From positions 9,172,268-9,236,267 of the forward strand of contig NC_067206.1 in assembly GCF_026262505.1 (NCBI RefSeq): DNA of 64,000 nt, read 5' to 3'. Both the position numbers and the translations under genes were made by a program. Positions 62,788 through 64,000 of this stretch are shown one piece after another (the first letter of the stretch is position 1; the number at the start of each line of letters is the position of its first letter). The DNA comes from Trichomonas vaginalis G3 (taxonomy: Eukaryota; Parabasalia; Trichomonadida; Trichomonadidae). The notes beneath the pieces are model-generated. The model saw only the letters and a program-made list of their open reading frames with translations. It did no database searches and was not told where the DNA came from.

Positions 62788-63636
62788 TTATATTTTTACC
62801 GTTCGATAGTAGTTGTATATGAAACTAAGTTCTAAGTAAAACGCGTGGTATAATGGAATTATTCTTTTTCTTCCATCTGTAGTAAACCATACTTGAAAGT
62901 CTGAAATACTTCTACTTGGTGGTTCGTATAACTTTGTAGGTTTTTCGTAAAAGTCATTCATCAGACATAAGAAAGAGTTTTGGGCGCCAGAAAATGAAGC
63001 ATGAACAATAATAGCATCTTGGTCGAAAATATTTTCATATGTTCCATTAGGCTTTTCGACTTCATAATAGTCCGGGTGTACTGGATATGCTGCAGGCTGA
63101 TTTAACATCCTCATAAATCTATACCATGCCAAGTTGTTATATTTTGTAGAAATATAAACGTTTTCTCCAAGGTCTTCTATTTTATTGATTTTAACAGTTG
63201 CATTTTTCCTGTCATAAATAATATCGAGATGGTATTCTCCTTCGTCAATGTTATACTGGTTTGCATATTCGATATAGAGATCGTTTATTTTTTCTTGAAA
63301 AGCTTGAAGAGTTGTTTCTAAGTTTATAAGCAAATTAACTTGTAAAAGTTTTCCCTGTTCAAATTTCTCATACATACGTTTTTCTTTGTTATAGTATCGA
63401 ACTTCAAAACCGACCGTAAATGGGAAACCATGTATGGCTTCTGAAATGAACTTCATTCTACGAAAGCCAATAGCTTTTGTGACGGATGGGTCTCTTAACC
63501 ATCTTAATGGGTAGTCAAAACGATAGCCTTCATGCTTTACGGTATCTATCTCAAACTTTTGACCGACATTAGTAAAAAGTTCATCTAATGGTTTAGTTGT
63601 AGCAACTCTAGAATTTTCTTTTTCTATTGGAAGCAT
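62788..63636 (-). CDS. Putative penton-like minor capsid protein, Mav-C
   Basis: A 282-residue, beta-rich protein (MLPIEKENSRVATTKPLDEL start). The segment YRFDYPLRWLRDPSVTKAIG and the following GFRRMKFISEAIHGF align in pattern with the 35618 protein (YEYPRHWVEYVGGEKAIEIR) and more loosely with 12146. The end is FYLELSFIYNYYRTVKI. Convergent with the amphipathic protein, 4 bp apart, and divergent from the fibre. Confidence 0.55.
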   Translation of the reverse strand: MLPIEKENSRVATTKPLDELFTNVGQKFEIDTVKHEGYRFDYPLRWLRDPSVTKAIGFRRMKFISEAIHGFPFTVGFEVRYYNKEKRMYEKFEQGKLLQVNLLINLETTLQAFQEKINDLYIEYANQYNIDEGEYHLDIIYDRKNATVKINKIEDLGENVYISTKYNNLAWYRFMRMLNQPAAYPVHPDYYEVEKPNGTYENIFDQDAIIVHASFSGAQNSFLCLMNDFYEKPTKLYEPPSRSISDFQVWFTTDGRKRIIPLYHAFYLELSFIYNYYRTVKI

Positions 63637-63654
63637 ATTTTATCTATAATAAAA
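63637..63654. promoter_or_regulatory. 18-bp divergent promoter, Mav-C
   Basis: ATTTTATCTATAATAAAA separates the start codons of the penton-like gene (minus) and the fibre gene (plus). It carries the TTTTATC core in one direction and TTTTATTATAG in the other. Confidence 0.5.
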
Positions 63655-64000
63655 ATGTCAAATGAAACAGCGTCTATGAGAGAAATACAACACAACCGAC
63701 AACTCATTATGCAAGCTCTAAATAAGAACACAACAAACTTTTCAAACTATTCTAAGATATCTGAGTCATTGAAGGATGGAAACTTAAAACTGACATTAAA
63801 CCCAATGACAGATGAGTTTCTGTTTCAAGACAATAAGAACCATACTGTCTGTATAAATCCAACAAAAGGAACTTTAAATGAGAAACCTATAAATGAACTT
63901 CTTTTGAAAGCAGATGTTGACAACAAAGCTGACAAAGAATATGTAGACGATGCAATAGCAAAAGAAGAAGAAAGAGCTAACAATGCTTATGCAACAAAAG
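63655..64000 (+). CDS. Fibre protein N-terminus, continues beyond window
   Basis: 115 residues visible, starting MSNETASMREIQHNRQLIMQ. The end, LLKADVDNKADKEYVDDAIA, shows the same KADK-type coiled modules as the other fibres. The N-terminus differs from the Mav-2 fibre, in line with modular exchange. Gene order penton-like then fibre, divergent, differs from Mav-2. Confidence 0.65.
   Translation, partial: MSNETASMREIQHNRQLIMQALNKNTTNFSNYSKISESLKDGNLKLTLNPMTDEFLFQDNKNHTVCINPTKGTLNEKPINELLLKADVDNKADKEYVDDAIAKEEERANNAYATK

Larger units (their letters stand above)
61050..64000 (+). mobile_element. Mav-C, Maverick-like element, left part
   Basis: Begins somewhere between the hairpins at 61045 and the methyltransferase gene and runs off the right edge. 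Genes: adenine methyltransferase, a tiny membrane protein, two small virion-like proteins, a penton-like protein and the start of a fibre gene. All visible genes look whole. Its exact left end and terminal repeat are not identified. TGTCACTTTT repeats at 61103-61160 may belong to it. Confidence 0.6.

Overview
The window reads as nuclear DNA of a trichomonad, most likely Trichomonas vaginalis. The evidence is very AT-rich intronless DNA packed with several large Maverick/Polinton elements. These carry protein-primed DNA polymerase B, an integrase with a chromodomain-like tail, major capsid proteins, packaging ATPases, KilA-N proteins and phage-tail-like fibre proteins. A stop codon that doubles as a UAAA poly(A) signal on a host gene fits too. 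Species is inferred, not proven.

Layout. (1) 1-16763: right-hand part of Maverick Mav-1: fibre, integrase, KilA-N genes, DNA polymerase B, penton-like protein, capsid cluster and right terminal repeat. Its left end lies outside the window. (2) 16764-21043 and 37924 to about 41665: a third, less AT-rich Maverick-like element (El-3). It has a divergent polymerase, an HNH-type protein and several small genes, and both neighbouring Mavericks abut or split it. (3) 21044-37923: Maverick Mav-2 with both ends present: about 545-bp inverted repeats and a 6-bp target duplication AACGTT. It runs opposite to Mav-1 through the capsid, polymerase, integrase and fibre genes, and contains a 25-N assembly gap. 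It carries several broken genes. (4) About 41666-52680: a more decayed element (Mav-B) with KilA-N, packaging ATPase, superfamily 3 helicase, minor and major capsid genes and coiled-coil structural proteins. A gene of unknown family follows at 53108-54193. (5) About 54200-60930: host-type DNA with two coiled-coil protein genes, a TTAA-flanked miniature element, a gene fragment and a cluster of four long hairpins. (6) About 61050-64000: the left part of another Maverick (Mav-C) with an adenine methyltransferase, small virion-like proteins, a penton-like protein and the start of a fibre gene.

The elements encode replication (polymerase B or helicase), integration, packaging (ATPase), virion shell (major capsid, penton-like and amphipathic minor proteins) and a fibre that may contact the host. 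Regulation seems to rely on very short AT-rich promoters, often shared by divergent genes whose start codons lie only 16-25 bp apart. The most unusual signals are structural: GC-rich hairpin cassettes that sit in frame inside Maverick genes and differ in position between near-identical copies; a symmetric array of palindromes with 22-bp spacing between divergent El-3 genes; intergenic GGTGA palindromes in Mav-1; a Cys/His module shared by two divergent polymerases; and the host-region hairpin cluster.
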